Positions 49,583-61,665 are shown, counted from the stretch's first letter. The stretch: DNA of 64,000 nt from Pleodorina starrii (GCA_030267565.1 BRXU01000004.1:4532501-4596500), one strand, 5' to 3'. Translations and numbers: made by a program. The notes: generated by a model not told the origin, from the letters alone.

Positions 49583-52500
49583 ATGTGGGAGCGCGAGGAA
49601 GAGTACAAATCGGAACTTGAGCAGGTCATTTTAAAGGCAGCCACTTCGCGGCTTGAGCGGCTTGCTTATTTGGCCCTGGAAGATGAGCGAACGGTGCGCA
49701 AAGGGTGGGGAGCTGCGCGGGGGAACGTGAGGACGGCCTGCGGAGCCAAGACGCCAAAGGTGCTGAATTGCAACCAAACGTCGTCTCCGCCCCATCACAG
49801 TGTTATAAACATGTTCTGGTCCACCTGGAGAGGCAATACCGCAAGTGTGGGCCGAACATGCGCGGCAAGCTGCACTTGCTCTATTGTATATCTACTCTTT
49901 TGCGCCAGTCCAGGAAACAGCAGGGAGCTCGAGACCGCTACGGTAAGAAGCGCACGCGCACTTGCTCGATTGCACTACCGGTAGCCACTTCCTTGCTGAC
50001 GGTTCACATTGTGTGCTCGGAAAACCCAGTGGAGCGCCTGCAGCCGCTAACGTCTGCATTGGTCGTCGATCTGCGACTGGAATTCTCGGTAAGCAAACGG
50101 ATGGTTAGCGGGGCCTGGCTGCTACGCCCCGCGCGCTCCTGTCGTGGGGCCGGAGCAGTTCCCGAACGTATCGGGATTACACGATTGCTCGCAAATGGAC
50201 GCGCAGGCGCAAATAGACAAACTCTTAAAGATCTGGCGGGTGGAGGGTGTCTTTAGCCCGGAGCAGGCGTTGGAAGTTGAGTCCGGTCGCCCTGCTCTGG
50301 CCTTGCGGCAGCCGGGACTGCAGTCCAAGTCGCCGAGCGGGTCGCTAACGGAAGCCAGCGCTCAGGTGCGAGGCGCAATGCTCTGGCATTGCCACAGGGC
50401 CTCTGGCCGGGTCCATCGTGTGTCCGCAACCATTCTAAGGACACCGGCGGGCGGTTGAGCTGGCACCTGACGGTTTGTTGAGCAGCATCAGGCCAACCTC
50501 TCATGCGGCACCCCTCTTGAGCTCCTTGAATTTCCTGATCTCTTAGGGTGTCCGCGGAAGGCATTATGCAGCAAACGTTCACGGCCCATCCCTTTACCCC
50601 TTTCATCCGCCGGTTCGCACGCGCACAGGACCCGCATGTGGGTTTCGGGGACGCTTCTGGCAGCGGCCGCTCCAGCGCTATCCAGTCCCATCCGCCCTTT
50701 GTGGCCGGGCGCGCTCAGCCCGTGGTGCCCGGCGCTCTGCCCTCGTACCAGCAGCAGCAGCAGGCGGAGGTGCAGGACCCTTACAGCGCAGACTCCAACC
50801 CAAATGGCGCGCGCTCGGCACCGCCGCCGCCGCCGCCACCACAGCCGCCGGCGCCGCCACCACCCGCGCTGCCGCCGCCGCCGGCCCAGCCGCTCATACC
50901 ACCCGGACTGCTTGGGCCCGTGGGTCCGCCGGGGTTGCTGCCGCAAGGCTCCGCGGCGGCGGTCGTGGCTGGGCTCTTTCCGCAGGGACAGCTGGCCGGT
51001 TTCCTGGGAGCAGCGCCGGCATCTCTTATGCAGCAGGGGTTGCCTCCGTTCATGGCGCCCATGGGGCCCTTTGGGGGCGGCGGCATGCCCGGGGCCATGC
51101 CCGGAGGCATGCCCGGGGCCATGCCCGGAGGCATGTCGCAGGGCATGGGCATTAGCGGCGTGATTGGCGGCATGGGGGGCATGCCATTCCAGGGCCCGCC
51201 CGGGCCGATGCCTCCAGGACTGGGCATGCAACGGCCGCCGATGTACCCGCAGATGTACGGCAATCAGACGAGCCGCGGTTTGAATCGGTTTAGCCAGCCT
51301 AGCGGGCGGATGCCCCCGGTTTTGGGTCCGAGCACGGGACCCGGGGCGGGGGCCCCTCATGGTCCGGGTCAGGGCTGGCAAGGGCGGTACGGGCAGGACG
51401 GGCAGCTGCCGCCGCCTCCGCCCCGCCCGCCGCCAGGGTCACCGCCACACGGCGGCGAGGGCCGCGGGGGCGGCTCAGCGTCGGCAGCAGCACCAACAGT
51501 GGCAGCGGCGCCTGCAATCAACGGCATCTACAGGGGTAGCACTTGGATGGCTGGCAATGGGTCCGTGGTGCCGCCGGGTCTGGGAACCAGCAGCGGTTCC
51601 GGGGGGGAGGTCAGCGGTGGCAGTGCGAACGGAGGGGTCTCCAGCGCTCACGTGGGAACTGGATACATTCGGCCGGGCGGCCGGAGGAGTCGATGGGAGC
51701 TGGAGCGCGGCAGCGACGACGCGTCAGCCACAGCCGCCACGGCAACAGCCGCCGCCGAGCCGATGCCTAAGCGGCCGGCTCTAGGGGCAGAGCCCGCCGG
51801 CAGCGCGCCACCTCCACCTCGCGCGCCTGAGGTCGCAGTGGCGAAGCCGTCACCCCCCGCACTGTCACCGCCGCCGCGTGAAGCGTCGCCACCAACGCCG
51901 TCGCTTCCGCAGAATGGGGGTGGTGGGCCCGATGCGGCGGCCGCAACTGGCAGCTCGATGCCAACGGCAACTGCAGCACCTGCAAACCCGACGGCGGTGG
52001 CGGCGCAGGTTCAGCCAACGGACGCTATGGAGCTCGGGCGGCAACAACAGGGGCAGCAATCGCAGCCGGAGCCAGATGGCCAGGCGCCGCATGCGCCGGA
52101 ACAGCAGACGTGGAGCCATGGCGAGCCGGCGCCCGACACAGCGGCGAGCACTCCTATGGACATAGGCGGTGGGGAGGGTCAGGCGTGCGGCCAGGGCGCG
52201 GAGGATGTGGCGGTGGCGGACGGGAAGGCGGACCCGGACGGTGCGTCTGAACCGGAAGAGCGCCTGGCGCGGGGATTTGGGGGGGATGCGGTGTCGGGCA
52301 GGCAGCACGGCGCGCAGGAGGCGGTGGGGGTCACGGCGAGTAAGCCAGATGACGCAGGGCGCGTGGAGGTGGTGGGGTTGGTGGTTGGGCGGCCGCCGGC
52401 GGCGGAGGGGCCGGCGGCGGAGGCGGCGGAGATGGACGACGGCGGCAGCAGCAGCGCGGAGGCCGTGTGCCTTGCAGCGCAGCACCACGACAGCACAGCA

Positions 52501-53553
52501 CCCGCCAGCCCCGGGAGGCCGGGCGGCGCGGCGGCGGCGCAGGGGGAGAGCCGAAATGGCGCCAACGGGCAAGACGACCAGGAGGAGCAGGGGCAGGATG
52601 AGCAGCAGCAACACCAAAAACAACAACAGGAGGAGCAGCAGCGGCAGCAGCGGCGCAGCTCCAGCAGTGGTGCAGTGGAGTCCGGGTATGACGTCCTGCC
52701 GGAGGGCGCGCTGCCTGAAACCCGGGCGGTAGATCAGGCTCGAGCAGGGGACCAGGAGCAGTGCCAGCGGCAGCAGGAGCAGGCTGCAGAGGCCAAGGTG
52801 GCAGAGGCGGGCATGTCCACCAACCAGCAGTCGTCGGCTGATCATGGCGACGCGCAGCAGCGGGCTGGCAACGACGTGCAGTCTGCGGAGCAGCCCTCTC
52901 CGCAGCAGCAGCAGTCGCAGTCGGCGGACGGGGCTGACGCGCCGCCGGCGGCGGAGCAGCCCACGCAGTCCTGCGGGCAGCCCGAACCGGGGCTGCAGGC
53001 TATGCCGGGGGATGGCGACGGGGGTCGGGGCGGATCGCGGCAGGATGCGGTACTGGATGAGGCGGTGGCAGCACATGGTGGTGGGGGCGCAGGTGGGGAT
53101 GCGGCGTGTGCGGTCGAGGCGGCGCCAGCTGCGGCGGCCGAGGCGTGTGGGCCCGCTGAGGTGCCAGCTTCTGAGCTAGCCCTGCTGCCAGCGTCGGATG
53201 CCGCAGTCCCGGCTGCTGCGGCCCCTGCTGAGACGCCGGGGCCGGCGAGCGCCGTCGCGGGGGAGGCCGGCGCGCAGCTTCAGCCATCTGCTGCAAGCGA
53301 AGACGCGGCGGCGGCTCCGGTGGAGTCGGACCCGGCGCCGGCCCCCGCGGCGCAGCGGGTCGGGGCTGCCGCGCAGCCGGCCGCCGGGCTGCCGGAGCCT
53401 GGCCCGCCCCAAGTCGCCCCGCCGGAGGCCGCCCCGCAGCAGCCTCAGGCGGCCCTGCACAGCAGCAGCGCCCTGCTGCTGCCGTCTTACGAAGATTCAA
53501 AACCACTGGAGGAGCTGGAGCTCGGAGATTTCGATGAGTCGTGGCTGGAGTAG
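49583..53553 (+). CDS. CTD-interaction-domain (CID/RPR) protein with long low-complexity tail
   Basis: Five exons: 49583-49693, 49801-49942, 50030-50088, 50159-50365, 50572-53553; phases agree, 1166 residues. The first roughly 145 residues resemble the RNA polymerase II CTD-binding CID fold of Nrd1/SCAF4/SCAF8-type factors: CYKHVLVHLERQYRKC, GKLHLLYCISTLLRQSRKQ, VERLQPLTSAL and IDKLLKIWRVEGVFSPEQ. The last exon encodes poly-Pro, a Gly-Met-Pro repeat (GMPGAMPGG units near 51085-51140), then Ala/Gln/Glu-rich sequence, and ends in an acidic peptide (LEELELGDFDESWLE). No RRM is visible, unlike SCAF4/8. A role in transcription termination or RNA processing is inferred from the domain only. The exon 5 acceptor ATGCAG|CAAACG was preferred because it keeps the phase. 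Confidence 0.82.
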
Positions 53554-54448
53554 GGCATGATGAGAGCGGCAGGCATTGACGCGGGGCACCGGGCGAACGC
53601 AGGTCGACACTGAACAGATCCGTGTTGGCCAGTGGGAGACGCGGGCGCCAGCGAAAGTGAAACAGAAACCGAACGGAGAAGACGCAAGCGAGGGCGTGTT
53701 GGGGTCCGTCGCGGAGGGGGCGGCCCGGAGGTTGTGCTCCGGTGTGGTGGGGAATGATTTGACGCCAGTACGGGAGTGCACGCTATATACCGGTACACAA
53801 AGTGAGCGGCGCGGAGCGGTGGCGGAGAGGTATGGTCCTGTTGTGTGGCTAACCAGGCTCTGTGAGGATGACCAGCGCGGAGTAGGTATGATGTGACGTC
53901 TGCGGTCTGTGTGTTCTTTGTGCATGTTGTGTGTGCGTGGTGACGTGGAGCAACTAAGCGTGTGCGCGAGCTGCCCAGCGCCTGGTCGCGGCGCGGACCG
54001 GCATGGCATTCGTCTCTCTGCTGCAAAGAGGAAGTGTCGTGCAGACTACAATCTTGAGACAAGATCGTGCTGTTGGTGTTGTGTGGTGAGTTACATTGTG
54101 TGTGGCCGTGGTGGTGCGCGGGCGTGCAGAGGGAGCGCGGAAGCGGGCCACGAGTGCGTATGGAAGCCTTGCCTGCCTTTGTTACACCAATGCACAGCCA
54201 AATGGGTGTGCTATGTCATGTCCTCGACTTCTTACTGCACTGGCGGGCTTATGTAGTGCTCCATTTAGTCTGCGGAGGGCGCTTGCCGTACAAGCCAGTC
54301 GTACATCATGGACGTGTTTTGACTTTTGACTTTCGTGCCACATCCTCATGGCTTAGATATTTCATTTGCATGCTGAACGTCGCGGCCCTTACCTAACGGG
54401 CGTTGATGACTGGCCAAACTGCTTAGCTGGTCTGAAGCAAGTGCGACC
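53554..54448. other. Intergenic: 3' region of the CID gene
   Basis: No coding signature. I find no TGTAA here; the first one past the CID stop lies at 54505-54509, inside the proposed first intron of the next gene. Either the transcripts overlap or the next gene's first exon is misplaced. Confidence 0.5.
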
Positions 54449-57400
54449 ATGAATGTATGTCGGGGGCTGGTTTGCTACGAAAGTTTTGTTCATTCTTACT
54501 TTTTTGTAACGCGCTCAAATGAATTCTTTCTGTAGGCAGCTGAGCTTCAGCAAAAATGCCTCGCTTTAGAATCGGAGCTCCGCGACAGGGAAAGCGAACT
54601 AGCAACGTTGAGGGAACTTGCGCAAGATCTGTCGCAAGATGTGCAAGCAGCAAAGATCATCGAGCTGTCGAAGAAGGTAGGGAAGGTTTCGCTTGCATGG
54701 AAGCCCGCGGAACGGACTGCAGGACGCCACCCGCCTCCCCGTGCAGAACCGGGCCCTTAACCTGGCATTGGAGCGCGAAAGGCAGCGATCGGCTAAGCTG
54801 CAAGCCGACCTTTCCGCCGGAGGTGGCAGCAGCGGTCGGCCGGCTTCCAGCAGCGGAGCGGCTGCCGCACCCAACGTTGAGGTAGGGGAGGCGATCCCAC
54901 TTTGGCCCACAGTCGGGTCAGAGTGGGATCCGGGGGGTTTCGAGCCCGCCGTACCTGTTGTCCTGCACACCTGTGCGCTCCCGCCCCTTCAACTCCACGG
55001 GCCTCACGCAGGCTATCGAGGAGGTGGCGCGGAGCATGGTCGAGAAGGCGGCTGAGGCGGCCGAGGCGGCCCAGCGGGAGGCGGCGCAATGGAAGGACAA
55101 ACTGTCCCAGACGACAAACAAAATTTCTCAGCTAGAGCAGAAGGTGGGTGGGTGACGTGCTGCAAACACACGCCCAACCCCTCAGTAACCCGCCCTGGGT
55201 GCTGCCCCGCGTTTCCTGGGCCACGTGGGACGCCGCTCCGAATGCTGGTCGCTGAATCGCGGAAACGCCCTCCGCGGCCTCATCGTGCAGCAGCGAGGCG
55301 GGCGACCGTGGGGTACCCCCACACGGCCAGTGGGATACCCCCACACGGCCGTGTGGGGTACCCCCACACGGCCGTGGGGTACCCCCACACGGCCGTGGGG
55401 TACCCCCACACGGCCGTGGGGTATCCCCACACGGCCGTGGGGTACCCCCACACGGCCGTGCGGTACCCCCACACGGCCGTGGGGTACCCCCACACGGCCG
55501 TGGGGTACCCCTACACGGCCTTGGGAAGTACCTCCGCATCTTGTTCCTTACCCCCACACGGGCTCCCCCGCACACCTTTCGAAGGGCAGCCGTGTTCCGC
55601 TGCTACCCATCGCTTCCGTTCGCGGCCATGCCTGCGGCCGCCCCCACCGCAGCCCGCGCCTGCCCACTCCCTCTCCAACCCCTCCACGCAGCCTCCCTCC
55701 CTATCCCATCCCTCCCTGAATCCAGCTCCCGATCCCGATTCCAGCCGGTCATCGCGCTTGGGTTTGCTTGCCCCACCACCCTCAGGTCTTCACGCTCGAG
55801 TCAGAGAACAAGAAGCTCACTCGCGCGCTGGTGCGGGAGGTGGGGGAGGATGTGCCTCTGGCCAAGGTGCTCGACGACAGCGGCAGCAGCGAGTGGAAGG
55901 GCCGCAGGGAGCAGATCATTGCGCTCCGAGACCAGGTGTGCGCTGCTGCGGGCTGGGCGGGTGCGTGGAGGGGTGATCGTCAGCGGCTCTGCTGTTGCGG
56001 CTGGGGAATCCAGAGCCATCCGAAGGGCACCGTAGAGCCTCGGCTGGCGGCTCGCGCCAGCTTGGCTGAGCTGGCGGGCAGCGACCTGGAACCACGGTCC
56101 GGCCCCGGCTTTGCTCGGTCCGCAGGTGAAGCAGCTCAGGGCGGCGGCGGGGCAAGCCCCGGCGGAGACCAAGCAGGAGGCGGCGGCCAAGGGGGTCATC
56201 AACAAGATCGCAAAGGAGCGCAACCAGGCGAGCGGCAAAGAAGGGGAAAGGGGAGGAGGGAAGCCCTGACGAGGCGGAGGCGATTGGACGCGGCATTCAG
56301 TCTTCTCGCCTTCCCAATTCGCAGTTGTTCGTTGCTCCACCGGCTGCTCGTCCAGTCCGGTACGGTAACGTCCGCGTGGTCCCTACCTCCAGGTCTGCCC
56401 CGTCCCGTCCCCGCCCCGGGCCGATCTGTCCCCCGGCCGATTTCCCCGAACCGACCCACCTCACCTCCTTCCTCGCCTCCGTTTCACCGCTGCGGCCGCA
56501 TCTTCATTACCCGGCCCTCAAACGTGCTGTTAGTGCCCCAACTATCAAGTAATTGTCGTGGTTAACCTGATGCCATCAGGAGATGGACCGCCTGACTAGT
56601 GAGCTGGTGGCGGTGCGGGGGGAGCTGGACGCGCTGAAGCTCAAGTACGACGGGGCCATGTCGCGACGAAAGATCCTCGAGGTGCGGCCGGGCCGGGCTG
56701 GGCCGGGGCGCGGGCTGGTTTCAAGAGTGAGGAAAGTCAGGGGATCAGGGCACCAGAGGCCGAGCGCGGCAGGGGGGCTCCAGCGAATGCTGCCAAGTCG
56801 AGCGGAGCCGGCGGGCTCAAGCGGCTTGTAAGCGCGGGCGGGGTAGGATCTCGGCGGCTATTGCAGGGACGGTACCGGCAACGCAAGGGCGGCAGCCCCG
56901 GGCACTCGGAATGGTCGTGCAGTTGGAGGCACCGCCCGGGCGGTCCTGCCTCCTCCCTCTTGATGGGAGGACCACGACGCCCTGCTAACGCCCCACGTCT
57001 CCCTGCCCCGACAGCACCTGACAGCAGCGCTCCCCGTACCGTATGTCCCCTGGCGAGGCCGGATCGCTTTCCTGCGCTGCGTCGCGCAATGCGCACCGAC
57101 ACGGGGCATATCCGCAATGGTACGGCATTGTACGGCATGTACTGCAGGCGGAGCTGTCCAGCGTCAAGGCCAAGGTGGCGGTGGTGTTGGAGAAGACGCA
57201 GATGGACGATCGGCTCATTGCGGCGCTCAAGGCGGAGGTGGCGGCGCTACGGAAAGGCGGGGGCGGAGGCGGGGCCCAGGGCGCGGGGGCGGGGGCTGCG
57301 GGGTCCGCCGAGCGACCCGGCCCGGCCAGGTGCGGGGGAAGCGCGATGCGATGCGGGGGCGTGGGTGGGGGCTGCGGAGGGTTCGGACTGTGTTGTGTGT

Positions 57401-58277
57401 CGAAGGGCGCCTGTGAGGGGCTTGGCCAGGGGTCCGTACGTGTGCGGTGCGGGCACTGCGCGCTTCCGGGGGGCAATGTCGCTGCGTGCCACGTCGTGCT
57501 GAGGTCGAAGGCGGGTTGAGCGAGGTCAGCAGGCACAGCGCGACACCTGGACGTGTGGGTGAGGTGCAGATGCGACGCGAGACCGGCAGTCTCGAACAGC
57601 GCTTCGGTCTGCAGCAGAAGCTTGCGTCCTTGCGAAACGTCGACGGGTGCGCAATCCTTTCACACGCACCAACTTCAATACGCTATGATAAAGATGGCAT
57701 GCATGTCCGTGTGCTGTTGCGCGTGCAGCGTGGGCAGGGCCGGCGCCCGCTGCACCTCCGCCACCACCGCGCACGACGACGAGGAGCTGTGGCGGGAGCT
57801 GGGCTCGCTGCGGCGGCGAGTCGCGGAGCAGGAGGAGCAGATCGACCGGCAGGAGGCAATCATTCTGGCGCTGCAGCAGCGCGCATCAGTGGCGTCGACA
57901 CCCACGGCCGGGGCGGGGAGGCCCGGGAGCGGCAGCCGGCCTGGGAGCGGGGGCCAAATGGGCGGCGGCGGGCGGTCGGCGCAGTGGGATGGCGCCACGG
58001 AGCAGCAACTACGGCTGCTAGAGGTGAGGGCGGAGGGGCAGGTTGTGGGTGGTTTGCGTTGAAATGCTGGTATGTTTGGAGCTGGGTGGTATTTTGGGCG
58101 CTAGGGGGTTTGTTTGGGTGCGATCGGGTTTGACTGTGACCCCCGGGACGACCAACACCCATGCTTCCATCTGGGTCACTGACATTTGGCCGCTGCTGCG
58201 CTTTTGAACTTCAGGTGGAGAACAGTCGATTAACGGAGCTCGTTGCGCTGCTGCAGCGCAAGCTGGAAGGGATGTAA
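54449..58277 (+). CDS. CCDC13-like coiled-coil protein
   Basis: CCDC13 is a centriolar-satellite coiled-coil protein needed for cilium formation in animals. Exons: 54449-54454 (ATGAAT only, tentative), 54536-54676, 54747-54881, 55012-55143, 55786-55935, 56126-56227, 56580-56681, 57148-57329, 57729-58023, 58215-58277; phases agree, 435 residues. Matches to the human protein in order: AAKIIELSKKNRAL, ALVREVGEDVPLAKVL followed by WKGRREQIIALR, GELDALKLKYDGAMSRRKIL, and the MDDRLIAALKAEV block. Nearly all the rest is heptad-like helix. It is shorter than the human protein (about 715) and lacks its N-terminal part, unless exons upstream were missed. The intron after exon 6 uses a GC donor (CAG|GCGAGC). 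The fourth intron long segment holds a palindromic minisatellite. Its stop codon overlaps a TGTAA signal. Confidence 0.85.
55306..55520. repeat. 21-bp minisatellite built from two alternating palindromes, about 10 units
   Basis: The unit cacggccgtggggtaccccca contains CACGGCCGTG and GGGGTACCCC, each a perfect 10-bp palindrome, overlapping end to end. About ten units occur with few substitutions, in the CCDC13 intron 55144-55785. Because of the symmetry both strands read almost alike, which creates many false open frames. Confidence 0.95.
58273..58277 (+). promoter_or_regulatory. TGTAA polyadenylation signal overlapping the CCDC13 stop codon
   Basis: The final codons GGG ATG TAA contain TGTAA. 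No other TGTAA occurs before the next gene's start at 58448, so this may be the working signal and the 3' UTR may be only 10-25 nt. Confidence 0.45.
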
Positions 58278-58447
58278 CCTGAACGGTCGAGTAGTTCGGG
58301 CAACGACCAACCGGATCTGCGACAAAGCTGGCCTGGACCAAGAAATTCGACTTGTACAATCTCTATTTGCAAAATTGGAACCTATCATTTTATAGAAGAC
58401 ACGAGTCGGATTGACAATTAGGAACGAGTCGCTGATTCTGGAGAGAA

Positions 58448-60499
58448 ATGCAGGTCCAGCGTTCAGCGGGGCTGCGTTCAGGTCGCGCGCCTGTGCCGTT
58501 CCAATCGAACATTAGATTTGCGCCATTCAAGCCGTGCCGGATACAACAGCCGCGTGTGGTTTGCGGAGCGGCGGCGTCGGACGACCCATATAAGGCAAGA
58601 CAAGCGCTTTTTCGCGTTCATTGGTGGCAAGACTCCTCTGACAAAAAATACTGATGTATTGCAGCTTTTGGGCGTCGAGCGGGATGCAGACAGCACTGAG
58701 ATTGGCAAAGCATACCGGGTCAAGAAGTATGAGCACAGGTTCAACCCTGAAATGCTTCAGAAGGTGGAGTCGGCGCACAGCTCTATCATGCTGTCCCAGT
58801 TGAGCGCGCGTATGAAGGTACGCTGCGGGAGTTCGCTCACAAAGCATCGATTGTCGCAAGCTCTATCTTTGACACCGCGTCGCACCCTTATATGCAGGGT
58901 AAAGGTGTCAGCAAGTCGGTCGCGTATGCAGATCAGGAGCCTCTGTTCCCGTGGCGGCCAAAGTGGGTGGAAGCGTTCGAATGGCCCGGGGGTCGGTGCT
59001 AACTCGGCTCTTAACTCGTGGCAGCGACCGGCTTGTGGATTGCGGTGAACTACAGCCCCTCACACTACACCGCTTTTTTTGTCCGCATTCGCAACACTGG
59101 TCCTCGCCGCACATGGTGCCATTTTGCTATGTGTCGCCCTGCTAAGACCGCTACGCCGGCGAGCCTTCGGGGCAACGCAACATGGGGCCCGAGCCATGCG
59201 CCTTCACCGCCTGGGCAAACTTGCGCACCAAACCCTCGGCCCATATGGCCCCGCCCGTGCAAATGTCACTCACTACCGTAGTCACTCCGCACCGGCCGCC
59301 CACATCCTCGCACTTCAATCATGCAGGCGCTGGGACGCGACCCCCAAGGTCATCATGGTCATTGGCGCCATGCAGCTGGGCATGGTGGCGTACGGCTTCC
59401 AGCAGCCGGCGCTCAGCAAGACAATCTTTTGTAAGCGAGCCCTGGGCGACGGCCGACCCTCATGAGCCCCTGCCCGGTGCACAACCGCCCACTGGCGCCC
59501 CTCACACCCCGCTCAGAGCTTGCCCCTGCCATCACGGTCGACGAGGTGCCCCGGCGCCGCTGCCAAACTGCCCCCGTCCTCAACAACCCAACAAACGGTC
59601 TGTCCGCGACTGATCATGCTTGCTCGCGCAGGCGGCCTGATCGGCATTGTGGCCAACGTCATGAAGCAGAACGCCATTCTGCCGCCGCCCAAGGACCCGG
59701 ATATGGCCACGGAGGAGGAGGCGGGCCGGGGTGAGGGCGAGCGGGCGGGCAAAGGAAGGGCTGCGGAGGGGGACGGTCGATCCGCGGGGTCGTGTAAGCT
59801 CGGTTACATAGAGAGATGGGTTTGTGTGGGGGCGGTTACCGTAATCGGCCCACCGGCGTCCGAAGCCGTTTCACTGCCCTGGATCGGTGTCCGCAACGTC
59901 AATTTCAGTTCCGGTAGTTACCGCAACTGCACCGACGCCCGCACGCTGCCGTTATTATTTATTGCTCCCCTTGTTTGTATGAGCATTGCTCCCCTTGTTT
60001 GTACGAGCAAAGCGCGACCCAGCTGACAATGGAACCAACCAACCACTGGGCGTCACGCCCCCGTATTCCTGCCCTTCACACACCATACTTAGATACTTTC
60101 CGTCCCCCTCCCTGCCTTTCCCCACCCTACCTCAGCGAGCCGCAACTTCGTCCGCGGCTTCCTGCTGGGTATCCTGGCCACCTTTGCGGGTACACTGGTG
60201 TTCAGCCTGCCCGAGGTCCTGGTGCAGCAGTTCAAGCTCACGCTGCCGGTCATCCCCGGCATCCCCAACGTCATCGTGAGTACGGCATTCCGTACCCGCC
60301 TCTTTTTATTGCTGCTGGTGTGACAGTGGGGCTTCCTCCCTCGGACCCTCGGAAGGGTAGAGCCAGTTTTTGGTGTTGCCGAGCCCCTCTTCCTTTTACC
60401 CACACACGGTATCTCGCCGCTGCCCTCCACGCGCAGGTCTCGATGAAGATCCTGGGCTCAGCGCTGTTCAACTGGGTCATTACGGCCTTCTACTACTGA
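58448..60499 (+). CDS. CPP1: CPP1-type chaperone-like protein of POR (J-like domain, DUF3353), plastid membrane
   Basis: In plants CPP1 is a thylakoid/envelope J-like protein that stabilises protochlorophyllide oxidoreductase. Proposed exons: 58448-58594, 58665-58817, 58898-58991, 59056-59158, 59327-59430, 59632-59730, 60136-60275, 60437-60499; phases agree, 300 residues. Order: transit peptide (MQVQRSAGLRSGRAPVPF), J-like domain DPYKLLGVERDADSTEIGKA without an HPD motif, GKGVSKSVAYADQEPLFPW, then several membrane spans, ending KILGSALFNWVITAFYY. The intron 3 boundaries are uncertain: bases just before the chosen acceptor encode a plausible membrane segment (GLWIAVNYSPSHYTAF) that the consistent model removes. 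Introns 1 (AAG|GCAAGA) and 4 (CG|GCGAGC) use GC donors. Only 170 bp separate its ATG from the CCDC13 stop. Confidence 0.82.
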
Positions 60500-60957
60500 G
60501 CAGCGCACAGGGCGGGGGCGGGGGCGGAGCCGACGCTGGGACGCATCGGGATTGTTAGGGCGGGGGCTGGGGGTGTTGCGGAGTGGGGGAGAGCTCAGAA
60601 GTACTCTGGGACTCCGGTCGGGGAGAGGGCTCCGGGTTGGGGCTTCTGGTCGGAAGGAGCGCCGATACTTTTGTTTGGGGATGTGCCGGAAGGCCGACCG
60701 TCGGGGGCTGCTCTCGCCCGCCTTTCTTTGCCGGCGCTGGTGGGCAAGAGAGCTCCGCGGTGGGGCACCAGCAGCGGCATTACCAGCAGCGGCAGCAGGG
60801 GCGGCGGCGGCGGCGGCACAAAGTGTGCCTGCATCCGGCGGCGCGCCCTGACGGGTTCAGTGCCATGTCTTGGGTTGAGGGAGGAGCTGCCTTGCGCCCA
60901 AGAGGCTTACTGTATGAGTGCTGCGCCTGCTTTCGGAGGCATTGGCTGAGAAGCGAG

Positions 60958-61023
60958 GGCGTAGGCGTAGAAGCGTAGGCGTAGGCGTCCAGGCGTAGGC
61001 GTAGGCGTCCGGGCGTAGGCGTC
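60958..61023. repeat. gcgtag/gcgtcc short tandem repeat
   Basis: Units of gcgtag and gcgtcc alternate for about 65 bp within the presumed CPP1 3' UTR. Confidence 0.9.
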
Positions 61024-61660
61024 CGATGTCCTTGATGGCATCGCAGTGGGCGCCAGACGTCTTCGGCGTCTGTGGTGCGATGGCTGTCGTTGTGTTCGCC
61101 GTTGGAATGGAGACTGCAGTCTTGCTGTGGTTGGGTAGTGCTCCTGACCGGCCCGGGTCAAGTGGGTTGGCTGGCTGAGGGTCGGTGAAGGCTGATGCGA
61201 CTTGCTCTTGCTGAGGCACGGCCACCGCCGTGCGCAGGGGAAGGGGAGGTTCACACCTCCCGGCGCTTCTTGGACCGACGTCTTCCTCGTCCCACCATCA
61301 CCACCGGCGATGGACGTGACACGGGCTTCTTCAACTGCTGGACTGCCTGTTGATTGCCAGGGACGCCCAACGAAGGGATTCGCGCGGTACGGGATTCAAC
61401 AAGGGGTGGCGCGGGGGCTGGGCCGCTGGCCGGCGGCTGCTATGGCAGGGTCGCTGGCCTCAAGGCGGTGGTGGTGGTGGTTACTACCGGTATTGTGGAC
61501 TCCAGACTGTGACAAAGGTGCCGTCAATGACCCGACCGGACAGCGCTGCCCATGTGCTCCCGAGGTGGGCGGGGCAAGCCGGGAGGATCAGCGAGAGGCT
61601 CGATGGCGCCGGTTTGCGATCTCGCTTCACGCATCATTACGATTGATCTGACGTGGAGGG

Positions 61661-61665
61661 TGTAA
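61661..61665 (+). promoter_or_regulatory. Putative polyadenylation signal TGTAA for CPP1
   Basis: TGTAA about 1.16 kb past the CPP1 stop; I see none closer. Confidence 0.4.

Noticed and set aside
50548..50571. Starting the last CID exon at the TAG acceptor near 50546
   Set aside because: That acceptor would need phase 2, but the preceding exon ends in phase 0; the ATGCAG acceptor at 50571 fits.
55089..55976. A 295-codon plus-strand frame through the palindromic minisatellite, with its minus-strand mirrors
   Set aside because: Created by the repeat symmetry; CCDC13 exons on either side use other junctions.
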